NCBI GenBank assembly: GCA_033782935.1
Contig: JAWQEG010004729.1
Span: forward strand, 20,001 to 84,000
Direction: 5' to 3'
DNA from: Petrolisthes cinctipes
Taxonomy: Eukaryota; Arthropoda; Malacostraca; Decapoda; Porcellanidae
DNA length: 64,000 nt
Below are positions 14,105 to 25,393 of the stretch, piece after piece; positions within the stretch are counted from its first letter, which is position 1; the number at the start of each line of letters is the position of its first letter. Below the pieces are notes generated by a model, which saw only the letters and a program-made list of their open reading frames with translations, was not told where the DNA came from and did no database searches. The position numbers and the translations under genes were made by a program.

Positions 14105-14202
14105 TATTATTATTATTATTATATTAATGAGAACTAGTAACAAGCCCAGTTAAAATTATTATGAAAACAGTATGGCATTTAGGTTCCGTCAACTCATGTA
14201 TG

Positions 14203-14292
<90 letters not shown>

Positions 14293-14321
14293 TTATTTTT
14301 TTTTTTTTTTTTTTTTTTTTT
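14105..14321. repeat. (ATT)n, (AT)n and poly-T cluster
   Basis: ATT run at 14105-14121, AT run at 14205-14287, then a T run at about 14296-14321. Confidence 0.95.
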
Positions 14322-15095
14322 ATCCCAATTTCTAAACTTTCGACCAGCAATGTCAACTCTTTTCTCTTAGCTTTCAACCACGAAACATTCTGCCACACAA
14401 GTACTAAGCTGACAACACAAAAACCTTAATGCAAATTTAACTGTTTACAGATGCCTCCAGGTGTCTTGTCTGGGACCCCATTCATACATACACACAGCAG
14501 TACTAGTTTATAATCCAGTACCAAACCTGAGGGGTGAAGTGGGGGCGGGGGGCGGGGAGAGGTGAACGGGAGGGTTGCTACGCTGGAATATCCCCAAGTC
14601 TCGTTTAGCACCAGGTACAATCATCACCAAAGGACCTGTCCCTTCTCTTATCTATTGTTGAACTCAATATTTTTTATCGTATCGTGAATGGGACGTACTG
14701 TAGTTGTTATTAACTCTGTTGCAGCACAAGGAACTCTTAGCATTTACAGACTCATGAAGGCATTTATTTTTATCTGCTGCAAATTAACTGTATAATGTAT
14801 TCCAGAATTCACCATTAGACAGGAGAGGTGACAGAACTTTTGGTGGTGACTGTACAAGAGAGCTAACTACCTGCACTATACATTCTCTCTCTAAACAACA
14901 GGATGTATTTCACGCTCACGTTTTTTTTTACCCCTAGACGAGAAAAGTTGCATAAATTCCCCAGTACTTATCTAGAGGGACTTGGGAAACAGTGCTGTCC
15001 GGTGTTGGCCGAAGCAGCTTGATTAATAATATGTACCAAAGTCCGCATTTATCTGGACTTTGTACTGTATATGTTACCATGGTTAAAACGAAAGA
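14322..15095. other. No gene seen
   Basis: Non-coding sequence with a G-rich patch at about 14530-14575. No repeats or domains were recognised. Confidence 0.5.
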
Positions 15096-15285
15096 GGGAG
15101 TTACTAAGATGTTGTCGGATCACTGAAGGCCATTGATTCCTTCAGACTGCACCAAACAACAGACAGTTTTAGTATGTATGTATGTATGTATGTATGTATG
15201 TATGTATGTATGTATGTGTTGTATGTTTTGTGGTACAGTTTGGAGGAAATTGTATAGTCTCCAATTTGCCTATAACATCTTTCGC
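15096..15285. mobile_element. Degenerate TTAA MITE with (ATGT)n in its loop
   Basis: Left arm GGCCATTGATTCCTTCAGAC and right arm GTGGTACAGTTTGGAGGAAA are separated by an ATGT microsatellite where the short loop normally sits. The terminal TTAA motifs are eroded. Confidence 0.65.
15173..15216. repeat. (ATGT)n microsatellite inside a MITE
   Basis: About 11 perfect ATGT units between the two arms of the flanking MITE. Confidence 0.97.
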
Positions 15286-15720
15286 CTCTTCATGTTACAG
15301 CACAGTATTAATTAACCACGGATAATGTGCATATAAGTATATATATACATACAGTACATAAAAAAAAAACAAGCATATATTTCAACAGTTGTAAATGTTG
15401 TAAATATGTTTATCCTAGTTTGAGTGATTTAACATTTAATTGTAATCATCCAAGAATCAAAGTGAACACATATATAGATTTCAGTCAGAATCTGGTCTTT
15501 CTTTATCCTTCCTTTGTTGGTGTGTAGGTTCGCCCGGAGGGAAAGGAAAGACAAGGAGCTCCGAGATTTGATCAACCGAATATTTCAAGACATCATAAGG
15601 GAGAGATTCTAAATGGGTGTTGGTTAAACGTAATATTGTTTCCTTTTCCTCTGGGCTATACAAGATAATAATAATGTGTTCCACGATCCCACTGTGGCTG
15701 TGGAATATAATAAAGTAATA

Positions 15721-15871
15721 GTATATTATGGGTACAATAAAGTGCCTTGAATCCTCCAAAGTATGCCAGGAAACAGCACCAGATAAACGAAAATAATGAA
15801 GGTATGTTGCTTAGAATAGTTTGGAGGAATCAGCAATCACGAATTTGGCAACTAAATCACAGGTCCCTTAA
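15721..15871 (+). mobile_element. TTAA MITE, subfamily B
   Basis: The left arm has GGTACAATAAAGTGCCTTGA and TCCTCCAAAGTATGCCAGG; the right arm has TTAGAATAGTTTGGAGGAAT. Its right TTAA (15868-15871) abuts the next copy's left TTAA. Confidence 0.8.
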
Positions 15872-16032
15872 TTAAGGGGGTAATTCACTTCTGTTACATT
15901 GGAGTGCCTTGATTCCTCTAAAGTATGCCAGGAAACAGGACCAGATGAACAAAAATAATGGTGTTTTGTTGCTTGGAATTGTATGGAGGAATCAGTTTCT
16001 CCAGAATTACCAACACCAGATTCCTCCCTTAA
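15872..16032 (+). mobile_element. TTAA MITE, subfamily B
   Basis: Begins TTAAGGGGGTAATTCACTTC and ends CCTCCCTTAA. The core GCCTTGATTCCTCTAAAGTA, GGAAACAGGACCAGATGAAC and GTGTTTTGTTGCTTGG match the B consensus. It is head-to-tail with the preceding copy. Confidence 0.9.
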
Positions 16033-16926
16033 TGAGAACTGTATAATGCTGTTCATAGACTGTTGAAGGAAAAGTAATGAATGTGTGCATCTGTACTAAT
16101 TCATACACAACACGTAGAGGTACAGTACAGTCACGATTAAAAGTCCCTGTACAGGTGAATGAAGGTGAGCCATTTGATGAGGGAATCCCATGGACCAATT
16201 TTTAGGTAAAAACAATAATACTTTAGCATTATTTTTCGAGGCCTGTTCATTGGAAGATGTTGCCAAACTATTGGGCGTGACTCTGTACCTCAACATCACA
16301 ACTCATGTAGATCATATTTTCGACCTTCTCCCTCAACTTCAGAATCTGTTTATCTTTTATTTCTTTATGTGTCTTCCAGTCTAATCCTCCATGTACAGAT
16401 TCGTTACCGAGTATGCAGAAATTATAGATATATAGATAACACAAACCAATTGCTGTCTAAAGTTTTCACGTTCTTATATGATGTTATTGTCTTGAATAGC
16501 GAGTAGCTGGTTGTCGTAAATTAGATGATGGTACTAAGCCTACATATTTTAAAGTTTCTCAGCTAACAAAAACATTGGGATGCTGTTTAAACATTTACAT
16601 AAGTCACTCCAATGTGGACGATTATTATTGTCCACGAGTGTATATGAGGCACTTTTGGTTAAATTATTCCCCCTTACTGTAATTCCTAGAGTGTAATCTA
16701 TAGACATTATTTGTCTTCGTGATCTACTCCATCACACCCTCCCTTTCTTTCCCAGTCTTGCCCTTATCGACTTCAGAGCCACAACACCTTGCTCCAACCA
16801 TACCTCAATCTGTTGGAACATTACAACAATTTCAAGCCATAGGTGACTCAGACTAGTGGTGACCTTAACAGACCTCCTAATACAAGAGACAAGAGGCAGA
16901 AGATCAGGAACCACATTAGTCCACAA
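16033..16926. other. No gene seen
   Basis: Non-coding. Open frames on both strands are short and show no domain. Confidence 0.5.
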
Positions 16927-16927
16927 C

Positions 16928-16968
<41 letters not shown>
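16927..16968. repeat. (AAT)n microsatellite
   Basis: A perfect AAT run immediately left of a MITE. Confidence 0.95.
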
Positions 16969-16980
16969 GGAGGTAGTTTC

Positions 16981-17120
16981 TTAAGGATAAACTAGGGGCC
17001 TACTTATTCCTCCAAACTGTGCTAGAAAACAGTCTCCTTCCGTATATAGAGAGTACATACATAGGGACGCTTGAAGGAATCAGTAGCCCTCCAACTTGAC
17101 CATACGAGAATACCTACTTA
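16981..17120. mobile_element. TTAA MITE, subfamily A, interrupted at its right TTAA
   Basis: Left end TTAAGGATAA, core TTATTCCTCCAAACTGTGC, right arm GGAATCAGTAGCCCTCC. The final TTAA is split: TTA remains at 17118-17120 and TAA follows the inserted Harbinger-like element at 17825-17827. Confidence 0.8.
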
Positions 17121-17826
17121 GGCTGCGTTTACACCAAGCGAGTCGAGTCGAGTCAAGTCAAGACGAGTCATATGACTCGAGTCATTTTGAATCAGCGCCG
17201 TTCCCACTGACAGAGTCCAAAAATTAGAATCCAGAGCTCAACATGGACTACTGTAGGTAGGAGTAGTGTTATAACAGCCTTGGACCAGGATGGACACCAC
17301 ATCACTAATGTACGCAATACCCTACCAGAAGGAATAAGAGATATAAGAGAGGAAGAAGGAATAAGAGAGGAAAAGAAATAAGTAAATAATATAGGAGTAA
17401 TAAGAGAAAAAAAGATAATAAATATGTATGAAGGAAAAAAGAAAACAAGGATAAAAAGAGATAAAGAGATAGAGAGAAGATATAGAAGAAGGAATTAATT
17501 CCATAACGCAGCAATTACATCACGATTACGGTGCACAGGATCACTAGGATCATAAATAGCACGTCGTTCTTGCACTAAACTGATGAGGAGTTCCACATTC
17601 ATAATAATGCTTCCTGCTCGGCTGACGCGCCTTGACTGATGAAAAAATGGGTCCAAACCAATCACTGATTCTGAATCGCCATGAATAGGCTTGATTTGAA
17701 TTGAATCGATTCGCCTGGTGTAAACGATTCCATAAGAATTAACGTGGCGCATCATAGCGATTCATGAATCGCAATGAATTGAATTGAATTGAATCGATTC
17801 GATTCGCTTGGTGTAAACGCGGCCTA
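17119..17826. mobile_element. PIF/Harbinger-like non-autonomous DNA transposon
   Basis: The terminal inverted repeats are GGCTGCGTTTACACCAAGC at 17121 and, on the opposite strand, GGCCGCGTTTACACCAAGC ending at 17824 (one mismatch in the first 21 bases). Flanks are TA on both sides (TTA...TAA), fitting a TA or degenerate TWA duplication. The left arm continues as GAGTC pentamer repeats, the right arm as GAATC/GAATT repeats. An extra copy of the right-end motif (GATTCGCCTGGTGTAAACG) lies at about 17709-17727. The core is 704 bp. It carries the start of a MADF-type frame on the minus strand, typical of the second protein of PIF/Harbinger elements; no transposase is present. Confidence 0.75.
17495..17602 (-). 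pseudogene. Truncated MADF (Myb/SANT-like) domain fragment of the transposon
   Basis: From the ATG at 17602 the frame reads MNVELLISLVQERRAIYD and onward through PSDPVHRNRD to AALWN, then stops after 35 residues. The pattern L-I-x-L-V-x-x-R-x-x-I-Y-D, an H-x-N-R-D segment and L-W matches the first two helices of MADF domains, which bind DNA and occur in the accessory protein of PIF/Harbinger transposons. The domain is normally about 80 residues and the protein longer, so this is a truncated remnant. Upstream in-frame codons run to 17755 but look unrelated. Confidence 0.65.
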
Positions 17827-17849
17827 ATGGTGGTGGTGGTCTCTTATGG

Positions 17850-17990
17850 TCAAAATAGTCTTGTAAGTGGAAGGGTTATTGATTCCTCGAAACATTGCTA
17901 CACAACGAATCCCTTACTCACATAATGATGTAGTCTGTTGCCTAGGTTAGCTTGGAGGAAAAATTAGCCCTACCTTCTTTTTTATAATAG
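17850..17990. mobile_element. Degenerate TTAA MITE, subfamily A
   Basis: Arm remnants GTTATTGATTCCTCGAAACA and GCTTGGAGGAAAAATTAGCC are in inverted orientation; the ends are eroded. Confidence 0.6.
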
Positions 17991-18000
17991 ACTAAGTATG

Positions 18001-18214
18001 TACAGTCGGCCTCAGGAATTCGTATACACTACTGTGACATCAAGACTTCGTAGAAAATAGAAAATTTAGTACATTACTTTACTAACACTAAACTTTTGTA
18101 GTAATATTATCTAATACTTGAATCAGTCAGCAGAACACTGCCTACAGTATATTATGCAGAATAAAGACACCTCTTAACCAATGCTCTGTGTACGAATTCC
18201 TGAAGCCGACTGTA
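18001..18214. mobile_element. Tc1/mariner-like MITE
   Basis: The inverted ends are TACAGTCGGCCTCAGGAATT on the left and, read on the other strand, TACAGTCGGCTTCAGGAATT on the right. Both continue CGTA(T/C)ACA. TA lies at both boundaries and CAGT is the first inner tetranucleotide, as in many Tc1/mariner elements. The 214-bp interior is AT-rich with no reading frame. Confidence 0.8.
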
Positions 18215-18425
18215 CAGTACCTCTTTAAAGATCACTGTGCCTCACTAGGAAGGGCGACAACCATGAAATCCTTCCCTACCCACGAAGCCTCACCAAGATA
18301 AGAGTAACAGTGACAGATTAGGCTGGGTGGTTTCCTGGTTACGTCTTTCCATGTGTAAAGACAAGAGAAATGGGGTAATTTAAGCGGTCATGAAAAAGAG
18401 CGGGAGGGATTCACGATAAAAAGGC

Positions 18426-18762
<337 letters not shown>

Positions 18763-19416
18763 TTTACCCCCATCCTCTTCAAACCCTTTATCCTTCTCTC
18801 TCCTCTTATCTCGCTCCTCCGTCCACCACTTCCCTTCACCTCCTCTCCTCCCCTCACCTCTCCTCTCCAGCCTCCCCAGAACCGTGTCTCAGGGGAGTTC
18901 TCTCAATTAACTGTCTTAAACGCCTTTCCCAATTATCGTAGGGCTTTGATCTCCCTTCCTTTTATCCAAACTTTTTCGTGACTTTTCCTGGATGGTGTTT
19001 CATGTATGCATGCGTCTAGCCACCTTTGATGTCCCCCTCTGAAAATTCAACCACTGCTTTGAGGAGATGCCCTTCGCTTTGACTGTAAATAACGACAATA
19101 ATAACTCTCACATTTCCATTGCTACTACTGCTGCTGCTGCTGCTGCTTCTGGTGACTGCAACAATTGAGTATGATTGGTATTCATTTCCTGTTCCGCCCC
19201 CTGCATTTTGTTATTTTTCTTCGTATAACTCCCTGTTCTTCTTTGCAATGTGGTGGTGATAAGTTCCGCTAACACCGAAAGAGGCTTAAACTCGAAGTCC
19301 TCACTGACGACATCCAGAGACTTGGGAGTGAGAGCAAAGTTGAAACATCACGAGACCTCCAAGTTGCCCTTATTGCTACGTACTCCCTCCAATGCCACCT
19401 GCTCCCTTACAGATAC
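18763..19416. other. No gene seen
   Basis: Pyrimidine-rich to about 18880, then ordinary sequence with a small CTG/TGC run at 19126-19147. Confidence 0.5.
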
Positions 19417-19579
19417 TTAAGGGTAGAACCTCCTTTTGGTAACTTGGAGGGCTACAGATTATTTCAAAATATACCAGGAAACAAATAATTTCAATGTTAA
19501 TAATAGGTGATCTGTTTCATGACATAGCTTGGATATTTCTGTAGCCCTTCAACTTACTAAAATAAGGTTCTCCCCTTAA
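19417..19579. mobile_element. TTAA MITE, subfamily A
   Basis: Left end TTAAGGGTAGAACCTCC, right end AAGGTTCTCCCCTTAA. Arms are GAGGGCTACAGATTATTTC and TTCTGTAGCCCTTCAACTTA. Confidence 0.88.
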
Positions 19580-20058
19580 AGTGTAAATATTTGCTGTAAT
19601 TTGTCATGGGTTCCATTACATGTACCGAAATTTTTTTAAAAAAATTCAATGAGAGAGCAAGCACAAATATTCTGATAATATATTTTACATTACTACCATG
19701 CACTGAAACCTATCAATTAAAATGCTTTGAAGAGAAAGACTTAAATAAACCTGACAAAATCTTACATAACAGTAATAAGAGAAAACGAAAAGTAAAGAAG
19801 AGAGCCTGCCAGACAAGAGTGACAGGAGAGAACTGAGAATATTTCAGACACCAGCAGAGTCAAAGGAAGACGAAAACATTCCTGACGGCCCTGACAGCAG
19901 TGACACCAGAGTTAGCGTAGTTTGCAGCAGACTTGACCGGAGCAGCCATGGCGGCCCCTGAGATCTTGAAGGGGCCATGAGTGACACACATCCCTCCTAG
20001 TGATGGTATGTTCTGAATAAGGGGTTTCGACACAAGGTACTAGTGCCATGCTTGTTGT

Positions 20059-20061
20059 ACA

Positions 20062-20140
<79 letters not shown>
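20059..20140. repeat. (CA)n-(GA)n microsatellite
   Basis: CA to 20078, then GA to 20140, both uninterrupted. Confidence 0.97.
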
Positions 20141-20147
<7 letters not shown>

Positions 20148-21345
20148 AACAACAACAACATTGGGGTTGGTGTGAAAGGAGAGGAAGGAAGGTAGGAAGT
20201 AGGATATGCCAGCCGCTATAGAATATCCAATATCGTAAGAGGTAGGCCGCCCCTCCACCACCCACAACACTCTCCAACTATCACTTCCAATAAAAACCTC
20301 AGCCCAATATTCCTCACAATTTCTGATATACGCCTTTCCTCACCCTCTTTCTTCCTTTTTTTCTTTTTTGTTCGCCCTCCCTGTTCAGTAACTCACTTTA
20401 TTTTCACTCTAGATACAGAATACTTAATAATTCCAGTAAGTTATTTCATTAAGTCAAAAGTAGTGCTTTAGAAGAATTCGTTTCAATCAAAATACTTTAA
20501 CCACACACTCATTATTTCTCAACGAAAGAAAACAAGGATTCTTTCTCACATTTATCTTTGTGCTTACACCCTCTTACTCCCCTTCCCTTCTCTTCCTCCT
20601 CCTCCTCCTCCTCCTTCTTCTCTTTCTTCATCTCCTCCTCCTTCTCCTCCTCCTATTGTCCCTCCTCATATTCTTTCTCCATAGAGTAATCCATAATTTT
20701 CTTCTGTTATTTATCTCCTCCTCCTGTTGTTTACTTTCCTCCTCCTTATTCTCATATCCTCCTCATCCTGTTCCATTTCCTAATTCACACTCTCCTTCTG
20801 TTTCGTTCTCTTCCTCCTACTGTTTCAACGCTTCCTTCCCTTCTCTTTCTCCTCCTCCTCCTCATTCCAGCAGACGAGGTGGCTTAGTGTAATCAAATAA
20901 CTAAGTGGGATCTAAAAATAGGCTTAGTTTTGTTTATATTTTTTTGTATTCGTCTTCCAGATAGCACTGTTTCCCCTCTCTTTATCTATGACAAACTCTT
21001 CTCCTTCTTTTCCCTCTGTTATTTGTCTTCGTCCTCCTTACTATTTTCTTTTACACTCCAAACCTTCACCACAGACCAACCAACCAACTAACCAACCTGC
21101 CCCTCGTTCATCCCTTTCTCTCTACCACTTACTACCACCAAGAACCCAAGGAATTTATAGGGAAAACCTTGAGGATATGGAATTTCTTTATGGTAGGGCC
21201 GCCCGCAACTTAGGCTTCAGAGAGTCTTGTTATGATGGCCTTAGGAATTCGGCCCTAGCTATTTTGATCAAAGTGAGTTATGTAATTTTTAAGGAAAGCT
21301 GGAGTGAGGGGCGTGGATTGTGGTGGAAGCTGCTATAGTGTACAA

Positions 21346-21588
21346 TGTAGGTGGAGAATGGAATGAAATGAAGACTGGAATGAAGTGGAAACAGGAATAA
21401 AATGAAAACTGGAAGGAGGTGGAGACTGGAATGAATGGGAAATTGGAATGAAATGGAAACTGCAATGAAGTGAAAACTGGAATGAGGTGGAGACTGGAAT
21501 GAAGGAATAAAGGAGAAATTGGAATGAAGTGGAAGCTGAAATGAAGTGGAAATTGGAATGAAGTGTAGACTGGAGTGTGATGGAAATT
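21346..21588. repeat. 17-bp minisatellite
   Basis: About 13-14 degenerate units of GAATGAAGTGGAAACTG (variants AATGAAATG, GGTGGAGACTG). One unit is expanded with GAATAAAGGA. Confidence 0.9.
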
Positions 21589-22229
21589 AACATTACATGA
21601 TGTGGTTAATAACTGAGTCTCAAGGTAGGTCAGCTGTACATAAGAATATAAAGATCCGGGTAAAAGAATTAATATGCACTTTTCTGAAAGTGTGTCTATT
21701 CCCTTTTAAATTCTTCAGGCAAAGACACGTCAAAAGGAGGACAAGAAAAACATAAGGAATACTTTTATATACATATGAAGATACTCCTTGACTGAAGGGA
21801 AAAACATAATTAGACGGACTTGGAAATCTTCAAGACAATTCTGTGTCAAGGATACTAAAAAAAAAAAAAAAAAAGACAGCAAAAGAAGGAACTCAAATGT
21901 ATAAGAAAAGTCATCTGAAAAGTTGCGATCCCATCCGTGAGAGTAAAGCAAAGGTGTCCAACCAACCAACCAACCACCCAGCCAGTCAGCAGTGGGGAGT
22001 GAGAGAGAGAAATAGAAACTCACCCCGACATGTAGCCTGAGTCCACTGAGGCCTCCCTACTTTCTCATGTTGAGCAAGTTGTGAAGCTCGGTGTCAACTT
22101 GGCTCCACTGCCCTCCTGAGAGTATCACCCTTCCTGGCCAACCTCCATCTTTATATCATTATAGACTTTAGGGGTATACGATAATGTTACAGTTATTGCC
22201 TTTATGGTTGGTTGGGGTAGGAGGGAGGG

Positions 22230-22404
22230 GTGTCATCTGCTCTGGCTGAAATGAATGGTTACAGATTCCTCCATAAGTATTTCAGAAAACAAACCAGAAC
22301 CTGACTAGGCCTACACGAGTAAGGGCCGTGTTTTGTTGTATAATTTGGAGAAGTCTTGAGGATTCTATTTCGCCTGCAAGAGATGGATGACCCACTCACT
22401 TTAA
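22230..22404. mobile_element. Degenerate TTAA MITE, subfamily A
   Basis: Arm remnants GGTTACAGATTCCTCCATAA and TTGTATAATTTGGAGAAGTC; right end CACTTTAA. Confidence 0.6.
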
Positions 22405-24541
22405 AGTAAAATGTTACATATGAGATCAAATACATACGGTAAGTATAATGTTACACAGCTTCTTTATTATATTTGTCGCTGTATTAGATGAACGAGACAT
22501 ATTATTTTTGGCAACTCTGCTCGCTACCTCCGTCTGACTGGTATGTGACCTTCCAAGAATTTCACTTCGGCCTCAAGAAAAGTGTCAGAGCGTAATATTT
22601 TTTTCTTTCTTTTTGTTGGGGTGTATTCTCGAGCACCTATTTTTTTTTTTCTCTCTCTCTATCTCTGTATCTGCCCTTTGTGTTTATTATTCCACTCATT
22701 AAAATAAATCCCTTGCAATAGTGTTTCTAAAGTGTTATTTTATTATGAGCTTCCTCGTACTCCTGTGTTCACTTTTAATTAATTGAGTTACAGGAAGAAG
22801 ACAAAGATGAAATAGCATACAGTACATTCCTTCCTTAAACCTTAACTCCTTCCTTTTGTCTTAAATCGTACAGCACTTTACTGATCATACTCTTCTACTA
22901 CCCATACCTCTCAGATCCTATCCTTGCATTGTATTTGTATTTACTTTACTTCTCTCAGGACTCCCATTTCTAAACTTTTACGGTTCCAACCTCCCCTTCT
23001 TGTTGTTGTTCGCTCCCTTAACTTTTCTCAGCTCCACCTCCCCTTTTTGTTCTTCACTCTCATCACAGTCCTTCTCTGGTAAGCTTCCACAGATCCTTCT
23101 CTTACCTCCCTTCCCTATATGCAGCCCCACTGTCTTCCACTTGACGCCTTTTCCTAGTTTCGCTATTCCCATTCTGTTTAGTATTCACAAATCCTTATAT
23201 CCTTGGTCCCTTCCCTTCAGCCCACATTCCACTTCCCTTCTTTTCCTAGTGCAGGCCATTCTCAGCCCCTTTTTTTAAGCCCCGACACAGCCTCTTTCTT
23301 CAGCCCCTAATCAGTCAGTCCCTTTCTTCAGATCTTACTCAGCCCTTTTTGAGTCCTTTTCTGCCCTATCTCACTTTCAGTCCCTCTCAACCCCCGTCAG
23401 ACTTTCTCAGCTGCTACGTCAGCTTTCGTGTGATCGAATATATATATAAGGGATTGGCCCCGAGACCAGGAGTGAAAGTTGAATATTGGTTGGTAAGGAG
23501 GGTGTTATCAGGTTTCGTTAGCCACTGGAAAACTATATTTGGTTCGCTAGAAGAATTGTTTTTAGAAATATTAAGTTTACTTGAATTTTTCCATATCAGG
23601 GTCAATACAGAATGGCTTCTATACACCTTCTCCTTTAGAAAGATACAGTCCCTGTCACAAACGACAAAAAGCCATGATTAATTTGTAAAGCATTATTTGA
23701 GCAAGATGCAAATAAAATGACAAGTTACAGGTCCTCTGGAGTTCATAATTTTATATTTTTTTAATTAATCATCAGAGTGATATTACTTTGTCAAACAATT
23801 ATCACAAATAACTAACTCGTTGCATTTTGATGAAATATGTTTATGCACCAGATGAATCGAAAGTTTGACAAGACTATGCTGAATCAAAATGTAGGCCTAC
23901 CACTGACAAAGTTTTTTTTTTTTTTCATTAAATGTTATAATTAAGGCGATAGATGAATATATTTAGTTTGCTACTGTGTTGTATTACAAAATTATAAGTT
24001 AATCTTGGTCGTCATTTAGTCGAGTTGCACAAAATGTACGATGAAAGAGTTAAAAATTAGTTATATGCTTCAGTAACCTTTGTAACAATGAGCTCATTAT
24101 CATCCGGTATAATTAGGCTACTTTAGGACAAAGGCCCTTTCCAACTTTCTTCACTTCTTACTCTTTGTTATTACCTTATGGGCACAATGAGGTCATCATC
24201 ATCATTATCATCATGTCAAAATTGGTCTCCCTCAAGGACAAAGCTCTCTCCCGACATTAATTTTATCGACCCTTTTAGTCTTATGGTTTCCAGATGAGGA
24301 TGGCAGGCAAGTACAATAAGTAGTGGTGTGGTCTATCTAACCTTCGTGCAAGAAGCGTATCCTAATTCCCCAAAACAGAGCTACCGGGCAAGTAAGGGAC
24401 ACTGTATTGTATATGGTTTTAACCCAAAATACAACATTGCCAACTAGCCATGGGTTGGGATGACCGAGGGAGAACACTTCAAAGGGTGATTGAAGAGTGT
24501 CGCACTGCATGTTCCTGTGTTTTTAAGGGGTTGATACACTT
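22405..24541. other. No gene seen; pyrimidine-rich then AT-rich
   Basis: About 22820-23420 is rich in C and T on the plus strand. At 24110-24275, AGGCTACTTTAGGACAAAGG and a second GGACAAAG patch next to ATCATCATC resemble RTE-type retroposon tails, at low confidence. Confidence 0.4.
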
Positions 24542-24710
24542 TTAAGGAGGTGATACACACTTTGGGTACATTAGTGCGCCATGATTCCTACAAAGTTTAC
24601 CAGGACACAGAGCCAGAATATAACAAAAATATTGGCGGCCTGTTGCATGGAATAGTTTGGGGGAATCAGTTACTCCAGATATACCAACACTGTAATGAAT
24701 ACTCCCTTAA
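24542..24710 (+). mobile_element. TTAA MITE, subfamily B
   Basis: Left end TTAAGGAGGTGATACACAC, core GCCATGATTCCTACAAAGTT, right arm GCATGGAATAGTTTGGGG then CTCCAGATATACCAACACTG, right end ACTCCCTTAA. Confidence 0.85.
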
Positions 24711-25219
24711 AATTAATGAAGGTTGCAATGATGCTGGAAGTTGGTGGAGGTGTTGTCAGGTCGATGATCCACTTCCTGATTTGCCTGCACCTCACCAACC
24801 AACCAATCACACCAAAACAAAAACAATACGTGGCCAGGCATTATTATTATTATTTTTTTTTTTTTTTTTTTCATTCTGATCATTATGCCTCACCAAGACA
24901 AGAACAAGTGGCCAGGCATTATATTTTTTTCATTCTGTACATTATGCCATACTAATACAAGAACACAAGGTCAGGCATATTATATATATTTTTTTTCATT
25001 CCGTTCATTTTGCCACACTTTGCATTCATTATAATATTAAGATTAGTTTAGGGAGCTACTTCACTACAAAACTAAAACTAAAGAAACACAGGGGATAATA
25101 ATTTTAATACTGTATCAGAGTTCCAAATTTCGCTCATCAACCATACGACGTCAACCACACGATTATTACCTGGTTCTTCTGTCCTCTTCCACCTTCTCTT
25201 ACACTGTGGTTCTTTTTTC

Positions 25220-25393
25220 TTAAGGGGATAGATAGTATACTTTTGAAGGATTGGAGCGCCTTGATTCCTCCAAAGTATGCCAGGAAACAGACCCCCAGAT
25301 GAAGACAAAATAATGGTATCCTGTTGCCTGGAATTATAGTTATTGAGGAAACATTTGCTCCAGATTACTACGGACCAGTGTACGTACTACCTC
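25220..25393 (+). mobile_element. TTAA MITE, subfamily B, eroded right end
   Basis: Left end TTAAGGGGATAGATAGTATA, core GCCTTGATTCCTCCAAAGTA, middle GGTATCCTGTTGCCTGGAAT; the right end degrades to TACGTACTACCTCC. Confidence 0.8.

Larger units (their letters stand above)
19580..22229. other. No gene seen; simple repeats and a 17-bp minisatellite
   Basis: Holds (CA)n-(GA)n at 20059-20140, a pyrimidine-rich tract with CTC repeats at about 20560-20870, the minisatellite at 21346-21588 and an A run near 21859. Open frames correspond to these repeats. Confidence 0.55.
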
